Shown here: positions 1 to 15,000 of the stretch, piece by piece | Position numbering within the stretch: the first letter of the stretch is position 1 | How the letters are laid out: every line of letters starts with the position of its first letter | Origin: Stieleria sp. JC731 | GTDB taxonomy: Bacteria; Planctomycetota; Planctomycetia; Pirellulales; Pirellulaceae | NCBI RefSeq assembly: GCF_020966635.1 | Contig: NZ_JAJKFQ010000001.1 | Coordinates: forward strand, 682,001-746,000 | DNA: 64,000 nucleotides | Direction: 5' to 3' | The notes under the pieces: generated by a model | Databases searched by the model: none | What the model saw: the letters and a program-made list of their open reading frames with translations, nothing else | Told to the model about the DNA's origin: nothing | Translations under genes and position numbers: made by a program

Positions 1-2
1 TT

Positions 3-3000
3 CGGGTTCGTGATCTCCAAGATACCCAGCCACCGTCGGTATTGATCAGTGAAGTGGCCGCATCGGGAACTGGCCAGCTGGTTGAAATTGTCGCCTCAAT
101 CGAAGATCAAAATCTCGACCGATGGGAATTGATCCTTCGGTCCGTTGAAACCGGTTTATCGGAGGTTGTTGCCAGTGGAGATACATCGCTATCCGATGAA
201 AAGATCTACGAAATTGATCCGCAGTCAGTTGCCAATGGCTACTACCAGTTGGAATTGCAAGCACACGACATTGATGGACGCCGGGCAATTGATCGAAGTG
301 TTGTCGAGATCAACAGCGAACAAAAATCCAATGGGTTCTCCCGAGTCGATGTCGATTTCGAAATTCAGGTAGGCGGCAAGAGCTTCACAGGTAGTCGTTT
401 CTATGACTCACTTGAGAAGCGATGGCAGTCTAGTTTTTTGACCATCGGTCGTCCTGTGGTATTTCGTGCCGGAGAGGAAGTTCTGTCGGCAGAACGGTCC
501 ACGGATCCCGGAATCATGTCGCCGCTGTCGGATGGAGATCGCGTTTACCTTTCGTTGCCGAATGGGCGGCGAGCGGGATTCACGTTTCGTCCCGTCAAAG
601 TCCAGCCTTTCACGGCGGCGGATTCGCTGGTCTTCTATCAACCTCGATGGGTTGCCGATGACGGAGTGCACTATCAGTTAAATTCGATCGATCGACTCTT
701 GGTGCGCGGCGGTACACGGTACTTCGATCAAGCGACTGGCTTGCCGTATGATCCAAGTAGCGAGTCGCTAGGACGAGAGTCATGGCATTTAACACATCCC
801 GACGGGCACATCGACATTGCCGACGGATCGGGGGCCATTCTCCGTACCGAATGGCCTGACGGAACGGGTTGGAATGTCAGTGATAGCGGGTTCAGCTTTG
901 ATGACGGGGCGTTTATCCAGTTGTCTCGCCGAGCCGATGGGCAGGTGTCATCGATTCGCTTTCCTGTTGGTTTGACACAATCGAGTCAATCCCCGATCGT
1001 CCATCTTTCCCGACAAGCGATCGATCTGTACTACCGCTATGACGAAGCCGATCGATTGATCGAAGTTAACACGATCGAGGTCGGTGCAAACATTGAAACT
1101 GCCAATCCTATTTATCGATATGGGTATGACAGATCCGGGGAGGCGTCCTTGGCTGTCGCAATTGGCAGTGGTGTCGGGCTGGCGTATCCGAGCGGCGAAG
1201 CTCTAACAGCTTACCTTGGCACACCGGCAGAATTTTCGGGATCACCGATCATGGGCAGTCTCGATCCTGGTGAAGCCGATCAGTACGCATGGACGATCGA
1301 TAACGAACAATTAAAGCAAACTCGTGATGGAATACTGTGGGTCCGAGCTGTTGTCGAACGCTATCGCAGCAACTTCATTGCCGCGACACCGACGATCGCG
1401 GGGCTCGCTCCCGTAACACGCAGTGTTGATGGCAACCGAACAATTGCTTTGTTTGCGATCGATCGTCCTGACCTCTATCGATTAGAAGTCCGTGGTGCTT
1501 CCCAAGCGGAATCCGGAACCTATCGCCTAAGCTTGGATGTTGTCGGAGACATCAATCGAGATGGCATTGTCAACGGAATCGACAGCGCCATGTTCAATGA
1601 TTTACTCGGGACGCAAGTTCATGAACGTGGTTTTGACCCCGTTGCGGATTTCGATGCGGATGGACAAGTATCTGCGAGCGACGCTCAGTTGTTAGCCGCA
1701 AATTACGGATTCGTTTCGGATCGGAGATCGGTTGAGTTTGTCAGCCCCTTCGGGATTCCAACTTCGGAGAACGTTCATGTTCCTGAACCTTCCATTGGTC
1801 AACCGCTATTCGTGGAAACGCCGGTTGATCCAACGACGGGAACCGGCGCCCCGATCATTCTGCCTACTTCTAGTACGGCAGTCACCGATGTAGCGAACAC
1901 TTCGGTCGCGACCTTGGCACCAACGAGCCAAGCCGCCTTCTCGATACGCAACGGAAACTTTGAAGCGTCAGGGCAATCATGGCATACAACCGGTGACGTG
2001 ACGTTTAACGGGCAGTCCGCATTTCTTCGTGAAGGAGATAACCAGCAGACGTCCCTGCGTCAGGCTTTCTATGTACCCAATAACGCATCGGTTTTGACAC
2101 TGGCTGTTTCTGGGTTGCAGTTGTCTGCCGACAATGCAAGGGCGTCTGATGCGTTCGAAGTTGCTTTGCTGGATGCAAACACTCGGTTGCCACTGACGGG
2201 CAGTGTTGCAAAATCAGAGAGCGACGCGATCTTCAACGTCGGGGCCAATGGTCAATACTCTTCCGCAGCCAATGTGATTGTTGGCAATTCGGCTGGACTT
2301 GATCCCACGATCGATTTAGGTGGCTTGATAGATGTTGATGGCTCCGGCACGTACCTCGTTCAAATCGACCTTTCAAATGTCATCGGTGGGACATTGGCGA
2401 TTTTGTCACTGGACTTGTTCGGTTTTGCGTCCTCGAATAGTCAGATTCAAATCGACCAAGTTGCCGTCACAACGGGCCTTCTTGAGAAGCTTGCGACTCA
2501 GACTGATGTTGTCCAGACGAGTGAAGATGTACCGGTCAATATCACCGTCCTGGGCAATGATGATCACCATGGATTCGGATGGGACTATTCCAGTTTGACA
2601 ATCGTGGCTGAACCAAGTCGCGGTCAAGTATTCATCGACAGATCGAGTGGCATTGTCACGTATGCACCGGCCGTCGACGTCGCAGGTTTCGATTCCTTCA
2701 CCTACACAGTCCGAGCTTCCAATGGGCTGATGTCCGGCGAGACCTTTGTCAGCGTCCAGATCGATGCTGTTACGGATCTTCCGGTGTTAGTCGTCGGCCC
2801 AACCGTCGGAGATCAGGACACAGATCTGCCCCTGGTTATCGACGTCGCATCAGGAGACACCGACGGTAGCGAAGTATTAACGATTCAGATTCGCGATTTG
2901 CCGGCAGGTGCGGTTTTGAACCATGGCCAGCGTGTTTCTGATGGCGTCTACCAGCTAGCTGTTGAGGAACTCGATGGTCTGACCATTCGTCCTTCAGCAG

Positions 3001-6000
3001 GATGGAGCGGGCAGGCAGAGATCGCCGTGGTCGTTTCGGCCAAAGATGACGCTGCCAGCGAATTGCAGGCACAGGCAACGATTGCGCTGGATATCGGTCG
3101 AACGATTGTGAATCCAATGTCGATCGTCGACTTTGAAATCAATGGTGGTCAGGAGCAGCGGTCCTATATCCATTCGCTATCGGTGACGTTCAACCAGGAT
3201 CCCTGGATGGCTGATCCGATGTCAGACATCTTTATTCGAGACGCGGATGGCAACGACACGCTGATCGCCCCCGAGCGATTCTCCTATGACCTCACATCGT
3301 CGACCTTGTTGATGGATGTCGAAGGACTGTTGGATCATGATTCGCAATACTACCTACTGCTAAGGCGAGCCGGAATCGCAGCTGACCAGAATCGGTTGCA
3401 AACGATGGCCAATGGTCCCGAGGCGGTTAGCGAGTTTCTGCCTCTACCCTTCCATCAGCTGCTGGGAGATGTCAATGGCAACAACGAGGTTGATGCCGAC
3501 GATTGGGACGATATCCGCCAAAGTCTAAATAGCAGCGAATCATCCCAGCGGTATCGTCGTTATCGTGATTTGACTGGTGAGGGAGTCATTGATCGACACG
3601 ACTTCATTACTTGGCGGAACCGCTACCCATCCACCACTGACAAGCATCCTCCGCAAGTGATTGCTGGAATCACGTTGCCGGATCACCGTCTGCCACTTGT
3701 CGATTCATTTCAAAGAGACGCGATCCTATCTGTCCTTGTCGAGGATGTCAGCGAGATCGAAAGCTTTTCGGTCATCGTCAACGGTGATGATCCGGTTGAC
3801 CTGGCAAACGATTTGTCAGCGGACAGCTCATTGCAAATACCGCTTTCGGACTTGTTTGCACGATCCACACAAACTTTGGACGAATCACAGCATCAATTGC
3901 AGTTTCAGGCAACCGATCGTTGGGGGAATCGATCAGAGCCTTTGACGTTGGTATTCGAAGTTGACGAAACCGCACCTTCGGTACCGACGAGACCGATCCT
4001 CGTTGACAGCGACGGAATGGAGGTGGCTTCAACGATCATTTCAGACTCGGAGCTGATGCTTCGGATTGGAGGTGAGGCCAGCAGCATCGTTCGGCTTTAC
4101 CAAAATGGATCTGCCGAAGTGGGCCTGGGAATCGTCGATAATCCGATCGATTTTCCTGTCAATTTAGGATCGCTTGCAGACGGAACGTACACATTTACCG
4201 CCACAGCAGAAGACCCGACCGGCAATCGAAGCGGACACAGCGATCCACTGACATTGACGATCGATCGAACCGCACCGCAGTTCACGAGTCTGTATCTTGA
4301 CCCGGCCAGTGACACCGGCAACTTGGGCGATCGGTCAACTGACTTGGCAAACGTTGTGATCTCTGGAATGACTGAGCCCGGCGCGGTAGTTCGTTGGATG
4401 GATTCATCAGCGACATTGCAGGTCGTCGCAGATGCAAGCGGGGATTTTCATCTTTCAGGTGTGCCACTGCAGTTTGGTACCAATCGACTTGTATTTTCTG
4501 TCGAAGATGATCTCGGTAATTCGTTCACAAAAACTTTGCAATTGTTCAGGCCCAGGTTGGAGTCTGATCCACCGCTGGTGGCGATCGCTTTAGCGGATGA
4601 TACCGGACGTTACTTCAATGATCAGTTGAGCTACTCGTTGGATGTCACAGGAGCGATTGATGACAGTTCCGTAATCGAGCACCTCTGGCTTTCTGTCGAA
4701 CTGATTTCCGACCAAACCGATCGGATTCAAGTTTTCGATCCGGTCGACATGATCGGCGAGGTCTCTGGCGGCACTTTTCAGTTGACCACCAGTCAGATCG
4801 AATCTGCGTTCGGGAACAGTTTTGAAGACGGATTGTTGATGCTCACCTTTGAAGCCATCGATGAATACGGGAACCAGTCCGAACAACAGTCTTTAACGCT
4901 GCGGCTCGATCGAACAACGCCTGCGCCGGTGACTGGATTGTCATTGAATCCTCGTGGAGATTCCGGACGAGACTCATCGGATGCCGTCACCAGATATACC
5001 GCGTTAGCACTGGCCGTCGATATTCCCGAACCTGGGATCGTGCAGATCTATGCCGATGGCACCCCGATACAACAGTTCGATTTGGGTAAAGGGGAAAGCG
5101 AGATTACGTTGGAAGACCTGACCGATGGGCTCCATCAGATCACCGCAAGTTTGACCGATGTGGCTGGCAACGTTAGCGACATGGGCAGTCCGCTTGCGGT
5201 GATGATCGACACGATTGCACCAGGGCAACTTGATGCGTCGATCACTTTGCCGCCGTACGGTAGCGATCGCGGATCGATCACCGGGGATAGCGAAGCGATG
5301 GCTCTGGTCAAACTCTATCGTGGATTTGACTCGCAAACACCGATCGCTTCCACGCTTGCTGACTCCAGCGGAGTCTTTGGATTCGATGGAGTGACGTTTA
5401 CGAGCGGAACAAATGCATTTCGCATTGTGGCTGAAGATTTGTCTGGCAATCCGATCGAGGTCGTCAAGTCGATTCAATTTGTTCCGCCAGATTTATCGGC
5501 TCCTGAAATATCGATGGAACTGCGGAATGACACAGGGGCAGACAATCACGACCGATTGACGCGGATTCCGGATGTCATTGGCATCGTCAACGATGCGAGC
5601 CGAATCGAACAGTTTCAGTTGAGCGTGCAGAACGGACCGTTTATCGACGCTCTGGGCATGTTGAAGGATCGTTCGTTTGAACTGTCACGATCGATTCTTG
5701 AAACGATCGCCGGGGAATCGCTAGATGATGGCCAAGTCAGTGTCCGGGCGAGGGCGATGGACGTGTTGGGGCACGTTTCCTTGATTGAAGAATTCGTGTT
5801 TCAGCTCGATACGACTCAGCCCAACGCTCCGTTTCCATTGGTTCTGGAGCCCAACCACGATTCCGGAGTGCTCGGTGACGGAGTGACCAACCAGACCAAC
5901 CTAAAGTTCAGCTCCGGTGGGACGGCGACGGATGCAGAGATCATTCTGTTTGCCGACGGAGTCCAGGTGGACGCAGTCACTGCGTCGAATGAAGTGACTC

Positions 6001-9000
6001 TTTCGGCAATCAGTTCGTCAGGACGCCATCGATTTGTTGCCCAAGCGATCGACCGGGCCGGAAACGTCAGTTTTTATACCGAACCCAGGTTCATTACTGT
6101 CGACAATCGACTGGTCTCGCCGAGCATTGAGCTATCTGCCGAGCATCGTCGCAACGACCTTGGCGGCCCACGTTTCACTTCGGATTCAGTTGTTGATCTG
6201 GTAGGGTCAGCAAAGCCGGGGACTTTGGTCGAGATTTCGAATTCGCCATTCTTTGCATACGCCGATGACTTCGGCGCATTCACGATCGAAGAGGTCGAAT
6301 TGAGCGTTGGGACGAACGAGTTTTCAGTTCGGTCAACCGACTTGGCTGGGAACCAAATGGCGATTTCGTTCGCGGTTACCTTGGTCGATGAAGACGGCCC
6401 TGAAATCAACATCGCACTTGTCAATGATTCTGGTGCAGACGACAAAGACGGACGCACCAACGACCCTCGGATCCAGGCGATCGTTTCGGACGCGTCAGCG
6501 ATCACTTCGATAAAAGCTGCACTGAATCAATTTCCCGCTGTCGATCTAAGCCCTTTACTGGTTCAAGAACTACTTTCGATCGACGTCCAGCATCTGGAAT
6601 CGATGGTCGGCCAGTCACTGCCAGACGGGCGATACGAACTTTCAATCGAAGCGATTGATGCGATTGGGAATCTTACAGATTCGGTGATCGCATTTGATCT
6701 CGATCGCACAGCTCCACCCGTGAATTCTGCCGTCGATCTACTGTCATCAAGTGACCTTGGGTTCTCTGCAATTGATAATGTGACGTCTGATTTGCAGCCC
6801 ACGGTGCGGCAGTTTGCAGAGCGTGGCGCGCTGGTCACTTTCTTTATCGATGGGCAACCGATCGGCGACGTTTATTCCACGGGAGTGGCGATGTATGCGC
6901 TGCCACAGTTAGATCCCGGAGTTTATGAAATTACCGCAACGATCGAAGATCTGGCGGGCAATATAGCACAGACGAATACATCACTTCATTTAACCATCAA
7001 TGACCAGTCACCGGGGATGGTCAGTTTGGACTTGTTGCCGATTCACCAAAGTCAAGTTCGTCCGACCCATACGCTAGATCAGGATGTGAGACTGGTTGGT
7101 CATGCTCAACCTGGTGATCGTGTTCGGTTGGTTGGGACACAGCAATCGTGGGAGATCGGAGCGTCCGGAGAATTTGCCTTTGAGACATCATTGGATGTCG
7201 GTGAAAACGTTTTCGATATCGAGATCGAAAACCTAGCTGGAAACCCGAGCATCCAGCAATTTGTTTTTACGAGGGGCGAGTGGTTGCCACCAACGTTCGA
7301 TCTTGTGTTGTTAGATCAAGGACCTTTGGTTCCTCCTAAAATCAGCGGTCATCTGCGATCTGAAGAATCAATCGTCGTTGCAGAGGTCAGCAGTGATCCA
7401 GAATTTGAAAAGCGCGTTGTCGATTTGACGAGATTCTTGTCCGGCACATCGCTGATGCTGGATTCCTTGGATTTGGAAATGATCCACGGTGCACCATTTT
7501 TGGATGGTGTTCATGAACTGTTCTTTAGAGCCGTTGACGAACAGGGACGACAGAGCAAACCAACGATCGTTCAATGGGAAGCGAATTCGTTCGATCAAGG
7601 CCAATTGGAGACGATCGTTACGAAGCAGGGGAACGGCTATCGATATGCGTACACGCTTCGAGGTGCGGCAAGCCTTTCACAACGGTTTGATGGAATCCGA
7701 TTGCCCGTTCCAAGTGATTTGGAAATGCAAGATGTGATTGTTCCCGCTGAATGGTCTTTGCAGTACCAAGTCGGGCAAACGCAGTTGACGTTCCGACCGG
7801 ATACGGCGAGCGGACTGGTGTCGGGAGAGTCAGTGACCTTTAGCTTTACCTCCGCCAACGCTCCGGCGAATGTGAATGCATCATTGCTGATGTTCGATTT
7901 AGACGCTCAAGCTGCCGTTGACGACGTCGACACCTGGACTCGCGTTCCGGCAGTCGGTGGGCAAATTGCGGTTGCCGATTTTTACCAAATCGATGCTGGT
8001 GAAATTTCAGAGTTTAACGGTACAGATAGTGTTCTAGAAAATGACGCCGGAAGCGTTGTCGCGGTCGTCTCCGCATCCGATCAAACTCGCTGGGGTGCAA
8101 GCGTTGTTGTTGATTCCAATGGTGGATTCATCGTTGACACAAAAGACATCTACATCAGTCTGGCTGCTGGCGAAAGAGTCGTTGACTCATTCACCTATAC
8201 GGTTCGCGATGTTGACCTTCAGCTCTACACCGCAACAGTTTTCTTGACGGTTGAAGGCAAAAACGAAGCGCCGATAGCGATCGATGATGTTGCCGATCTG
8301 CAAAACCCCGCGATCGTGACTCGCGCCACGCAGTCGGTTCTCATTGAAACCAACGAGCTTATTCGCAATGACATCGATTTGGATATCAACAATTCGTTGA
8401 CGATTGTTTCCGTGCAAGGGACGAGTCAACGCGGTGCAGATGTATCTGTTGTCAATGGCAGCGTACTTTATGACCCAACGGGCGTTGCGGTCTTTGATGC
8501 TTTACCTTCTGGAGCCAGCTTAGTTGACGAATTGATCTATACCATCGCCGATCCACTAGGTGAACTGAGCACCGCGACAGCGCAAGTTGTCGTACTCAGT
8601 TCGCTGAACTTGCCACCACGCGGGTCCGATATCAGTCTGCAGATTGATGAATCAGGCAACATACTGTCCGACGGCTTTATCAGCTTACTGGATAGCGCTG
8701 TAGATGATGATCGGCTACCAACCGATGCCCCACTGGTGATTAAAGCCAGTGTGGTTCATAGCAACCGAGACGCGATCATTCAGCTGAATTCCGATGGGAC
8801 ATTTAGCTATGACGCGTCCGGTGTTTCGGTGATCAAAGGGTTGGGGCCAGGAGAGCTGATTCAGGACTCTTTCGAGTTTCGCATTGATGACGGTCGAGAC
8901 CTTTCGGAGTCTTACACCGTCTTCTTAGACGTTGCCGGAATCAATGATCCGCCTCAGGCAGTTAAGGATCAGTATCCAGGGATTCAGGCTGATGGATTAC

Positions 9001-12000
9001 TATCTACTTCAGTTTTGGATGGGTTGCTCAACAACGATTTCGACGTTGATTCGGTTGGGCCATTGGTGATTGATCCCAGTCAGACGCCGGCCCTGTCAGA
9101 TGGAGGGGCGGTGGTCGTTCTAAGGCCTGATGGAACTTTCGACTACGATCCTCGCGGGGTGTTCAACAGTCTGGCGGTTGGTGAGACTGCAACTGACACG
9201 TTTACCTACACGGTGATCGACGATCAAGACTTTTCATCGATAGGCACCGTTGTGATTGAAGTCATCGGTGTTGATGACGCACCGACGGTCGGTGCGGACG
9301 GCATCGATCGAGGTTATTGGTCCGTCGCAACACAACGAATCGAAGTGTCGGCGGAAAACGGATTGTTGACCAATGATTCGGACCCAGACGTTAGTGAAGG
9401 TGAATCACAGCTTGTTGCCAGTTTCGACGGACTTAGTGAATACGGCGCGCGAGTCATTGTTCATCCAGATGGTGGCTTTAGCTACGACCCAACGAGCAGT
9501 TCGACGCTCGCCCAGTTCAAACTACAAGGGATCGATGTTGTCGACTCGTTTACCTACACGGTGACGGAGAGTGCAGGGCAGGGAGCAGGGGCTTTGGTAC
9601 TGAGTCAGAACAGTCCATTGGCATCATCGTCTGCTCCGATGGCAAGCAGCACCGGAGTTGTGGAGGTCGTCGTTCGCAGCGGACCATCAAGCTACAGTTT
9701 CGACCTAGTTGCAAAAGGATACGATCGACTCGGCAGTGGTGTTTCGATCAACAACCACGGCGCGGTGGCTTTCTCGGCGACCGAAGATGGAAAGGACAAT
9801 CTGTATGTCTGGACCAAGGATGGTGGAGTTGTACCGTTGATTCCTGAGTCGCTAACGCTCGGTTCATCGGGTGTTTCGATTCCAGACAGAGGTACCGTCG
9901 GGACCACTCCCAGCATGCAATTTAGCAACACCGTTCAGATCAATGATCAGAGCGGCGTCTACGCTCAGAGGCATTTGAACGCACGGGGGATGATTGGGAT
10001 CGTCGCGTTGGGCGCACCCGTGATGGAGTTTACGGATCTGGCGTTGACGTACAGTGAACTGTGGAATGCTGAGCGTCTTTTGACACAGTCGTCAGTTCCA
10101 CCACCATCGGGCGGCCTAACGGGAGTGACAAACAATCCGGTCACGAGCCAGCCTTCGTACGCTCCGCCACGGCAAATCGGTGTGGGAGACATGGGGCTTG
10201 CCAACAGCGGTTTGCGTTGGGGAGATCCGACGATGATGGATCTCGAATTCCTGACCACGCTTGCAGTTCTGCCGCCTATTGTCGGAACCGCATTGACGCT
10301 TCAGACAACAATGGTTCCGCGCGTTTGGACGATCAATCCCAGTTGGGCAAGCGGTTACTTCACACCAGTGAATCCGGTTTGGAATGCCTTTCAAAACCCG
10401 GACGCGGTCGACGCGACGGTCTTGAAATCGGTAGCACTGACCACTTCATTGATGCCAGTTTATACCGACCAGCTTTACGTGACTCCATTTGTTTCGATTC
10501 GGCCCGAAACAAGTTCCGTGAACAATCGTGGCGAAACGGTCTTCATCGCCGAAACCAATGATTCCGAAGTTGAACCGGGGTTAAATATTGTGACCTACAG
10601 TCGCGATCGAGCGCAGCCGTACGTCAGTGTCCCGGTTGCTGAACCGATCAAGAACATTCAGCTTTCTGACAATGGTTGGGCAGCCTATGTCGAAGGTGGC
10701 CAAGTGAAAGCCGTCTCGATCAATGGAGCGGTCAAGACGTTCGGTTTGAGCGCGATAGGAGATGAAGTTTCTATCAGCGATACCGGTGTCATCGCGGCTG
10801 CAGCTGAAGGACCACTGGGAATCGGAATCTATGCAGTTGATGCCGAAAGCGGCAACTGGGTAAAAGTCGTGGGGCAGTCGGGCGATGGTGTTTTGGATTC
10901 CAACGAAGTTGACATCGGTGGGGTCGATGTTGGAGGCATTGCCAGCGTCCTTGCGGGACCCATCGGGATCAACGGTTCTGTGCGAGTCAGTGGTGGCGGA
11001 GCTGGCAGCGGTGCCGGTCAAAACCAACCAAGTCAGTCAGGTGGACTATCGCAATCGTTAAACCCTGCCCAAGATCCGCCCGCGGGCGCTCCCTACTTTA
11101 GCGTGTCTTTTATGGCGACCGATGGCGATGGAAATCGGGGCCTGCATTCCGCAAGATTTGTCTTTCCAAGTGACCAATCTGGCGACGTGGTACCGGCACC
11201 ATTTTTCTATGGTCACGCAACGGTTGTCCAAATCGGTGATGTCTTGCCGGGAATCGGAAACGTTGGCGAGATCAATGGCTTTGACATCGTCAATAATTCG
11301 GGGCAGATCGCGTTTTCCACGGGTGAAAAAGTCGTCATGGCCACACCGCCGGTGTTTGCCACAGGCGAAGTCATTTACGCACTCGAAGGCCGGCCTTTGA
11401 GCGAGAACGCGACGTACGAACGACAAGACGGCGCGGCGATCGCATCTTTTATCGCCGGCGATCCAAATGCAACCGCAAGCCAGTTTGTCGCGACCGTGGA
11501 TTTCGGCGACGGGACGTTGGTCGATGGCTTGGTCCGTTCAACCGGTGGAGCACGGTTCGAAGTCATTGCGGATCATATCTTTAATCGTGAAGGCCCCTAT
11601 GCGGTTACCGTTCAGATTACCGATCAAAAGAATCAAACCGGTGGACTTGCGACAACGCTAGCCAATGTTGTCAATGTAAAGTCCGAAGAGGCAATCGAAA
11701 AACTCGTCCTGGTCGATAGCGATGGAAAGTCCATTAAGCCACATATCCAAAGCTTCGCCTCCCCATTAACTGAATTTGATCAGCAATCTCGCGGTCAATC
11801 AGGAGCCGGGCAAAGCAACAGCAGTTCCTCCAATATGCCGACGGCAGATTCGCTCGGGCTGCGAACGGTAGTGTCCATCGATCGTTCCGCGGGAACTTTT
11901 GAAGTGGTCTCGTTGGGGACCGCCGCGTTTTCCTATGGATTCGGATACGAAACTGCCGGAAGCGATGGGCAAGGCGAACCCAACGCCAGCCAACAAGGTG

Positions 12001-15000
12001 ATGGGGCTGGCATTCACGTGCGAAAGGTTTTAGCACGCGGGACGATCGATGGCGTGACTTTCTCGCCCATCGCATTCTCCGTTTCCCAGTACGAAACGGC
12101 GTTTGATGGTCAAGCCGAGTTGACTTCTACAACCCAGTCGAATTCCTACGCTCAAATTGCAACGACAACTTCGTCGATTGTTAGCCAGTTTGTCGATGAA
12201 AAAACTTGGGCGAACGGCACCTTTGACTGGACTCTGCAGTCTCAAAAAGAAACGGACTATACAACAGTCGGTGAACGTTTAGTCGATGGCGATCTCCTTG
12301 GACAACTCGATGCAATTATCGGAGGTGGCGGGGCATCATTCGTTGGCAACTTCGTGATGTCTGGAAAGCAGACAACAGAGGAAACGCTTCACGAATTCGG
12401 GACCAGGGGAAGCGCAACTCGCGATTTGTTAACCGTTAGCACTTCGGCAATCGATCATTCCGGGGGAAGACAGGACTTCGCGTTTACCGACCTGGCGACG
12501 TCGGCGTCCATGTTCCATTCCGTCGGAACAGTTTCCGGGTCGGGTGACTACGCCATTGCGATGACGACAAGTGTGACTAGTCAGATTGTTGATCGCCGCG
12601 AGACAAATGGTCCTCAGGTGTCAGCGACGACCGGAACATCAACATCGACGTCGACATCCGAAAAGTCTGGGAATATCAAGACAGGACATTTCAACCTAAG
12701 TCGCCAATCTGTCACCGTTTCAGATCAAGAGGTGCTCGAGGAAAACCAAGGGCATCGCTATGAATCGACAACGAGTCACCACGCCGAAGCAAGCTTGACC
12801 GGAGTTGGCAATGACGAAACTGGATTGTTCGATTTTGAAATCTCCACATTCGCGGAAACCACAAACGGAACTTCAACGACGAACCAAGCTGATATCGATT
12901 TCCTAACCGTCGCTTCAACTTCGTCCGAATCAAATTCGTTGGTTAGGCAGTCCGGCAATCTTTATTCCGGAACCTACGTCTACGATGAGACATTTGCAAA
13001 TCAGTTTTCATCAACCTCGACAACCACAAATGGTCCTCTGGTATCCGTTTCTGAAGGAAGTGGGACAACAACGGGACAGAAACGAACTGTCGGCGACAAG
13101 AAGTCTGGAGATTTCGAACTTAGGCAAAGCTCCGAATCGATCACGCAGTCTCATTCGGTCACAACCAACCAGCAACTCCGCACCGAAACTGAAACACAAT
13201 CGGAAACGTCAAGCGAATCAAGCAAGCTCGGCAACCTAAAGGGAGGTACTTATCAATTCCAAGGCTACAGCTTCGGAACCAATACGTCGCAGCAGTTGTC
13301 TGCCAATACAGATGTCAGCGGAATTGTTGACGGTTCATCGAGTCAGCAGAGTCGCACGTCTGAATCCATCTTTTCTGGGCATGGAGATTCAATTTCAGGT
13401 CGTGTTGAGAAGAATGAAGAGAACACCACTCGGGTTGAAACACTTTCTGACAACATGAATCAAAGTCGGACGGTTCATCGGGAGACCGAGTCGCTGTCGG
13501 AATCAAGCGTCCGATCTGTTTCCAACACGATTTTGGGAGCTTTTGAATCGGAGGTTAATGAGCGGGTACGGGCAACGATCGATTCAACCGAGTCAAATCT
13601 GCAGCAAAGCCTACTTAGCACGACTCGCAGCGATTCTTCATCACGATCCGTGATTCAAGGAAATCGCTTCTCAGGTAAAAGCCAGTCTCAAAGACGTGAG
13701 ACGTCCCAATCCGAATCTGAAACGGAAATCAACATTGGGCCGCAAGTAACGAAAAAGATCGGCATGTCGACAACAAGTTCGACATCCGAGCAGTCGGTCA
13801 ATGAGTTTACCGGCGCAACGCAGTCCGTCAGCCGTGTTTCCACCGAATTCCAGCAACGCTCCGATACGATTAATCAAGCCACCGGTTCCTATGCGGTTTC
13901 ACGTGGCGAGTCGGCTACTGAAACGCAATCAATCGGAAATCAAATTCGCGGAGATCTGCAGACGGACTCCGAAATGACATCTGAAACACTTGGGATTTCG
14001 GTGTCACTTGCTGGGGGCAGCCCATTAACACTGGCGGATGACATGGTATTCCCGATCGGTGTTGGGACGGGGTTTGAGTCGCTGTCTGGTGGGCTGTCGT
14101 TGGTCATTGACGCAGGTGCGAATGTTTATCTTGATGATCAGTCGCAATCGGTTTCACATTCTATAAATTCAGTCACATCGTCTTCGACTAGCAATCGTAT
14201 CGAAGGCGACTTTGAATCTTCTTCTTCGTCAGAGACCACGCAGCGATCGATCGTGATCCACGAACGTGGCAGTTCAAGCACTGAAACGTCGGAGACATCA
14301 CGTTCAGAAAACCAAAGCGATTCAAGCGGGAATTCGATCAGTGGTAGGTCGAGTTCGATGTCAACGTTGACCTCCGATTCGGATCGAGAGTCAGTCAATC
14401 GCAATCAAGGACAAGTTCGTACACAGCAAAGTCACTCTGAATCGACAGTTCAGACGACCAGCCAACTGAACGAAGTTAGCGGACAATCAGAGCAGAGTTC
14501 CCAGACGACAAACCTAGTTGATTCGACATCGATTCTCGAAAATCAAACAATCAGACAAACCTCAGCGACGTCGACGACTTCGCAAGCGAACGCCGATATC
14601 GAGTCCAATCGTATCACCGGAGAGACTCATTCGAATCAATCGGTTACAACGCGAACCGAGTCCTCGACGCAGACAACGAATCAATCTCGGCAGACTCAGC
14701 AGAACACTGAATCAGAAACCTTTGTTGTCGTTACAAGCGACGGCAATAGCCATACCGGAGACTATGCCGAAGTCCGGTCCGCAAACACGAATCAAACGCG
14801 TTCCGTCGAAACCAACAACAGGAGTCGTCGTACAAATGCGGTTGAGACGACACAGTCTGTAATCTCCAGCAGTACGGAAGGGAACTCGATTTTGGGTCAC
14901 TACAGCGCTCGTGAATCGCTGCAGCAGTCTTCCGTGACTGACTATTCCGAGGCCGCACAAACGCTGTCGATTGAGAATCAATCGGATGTGCAGATTGTGT

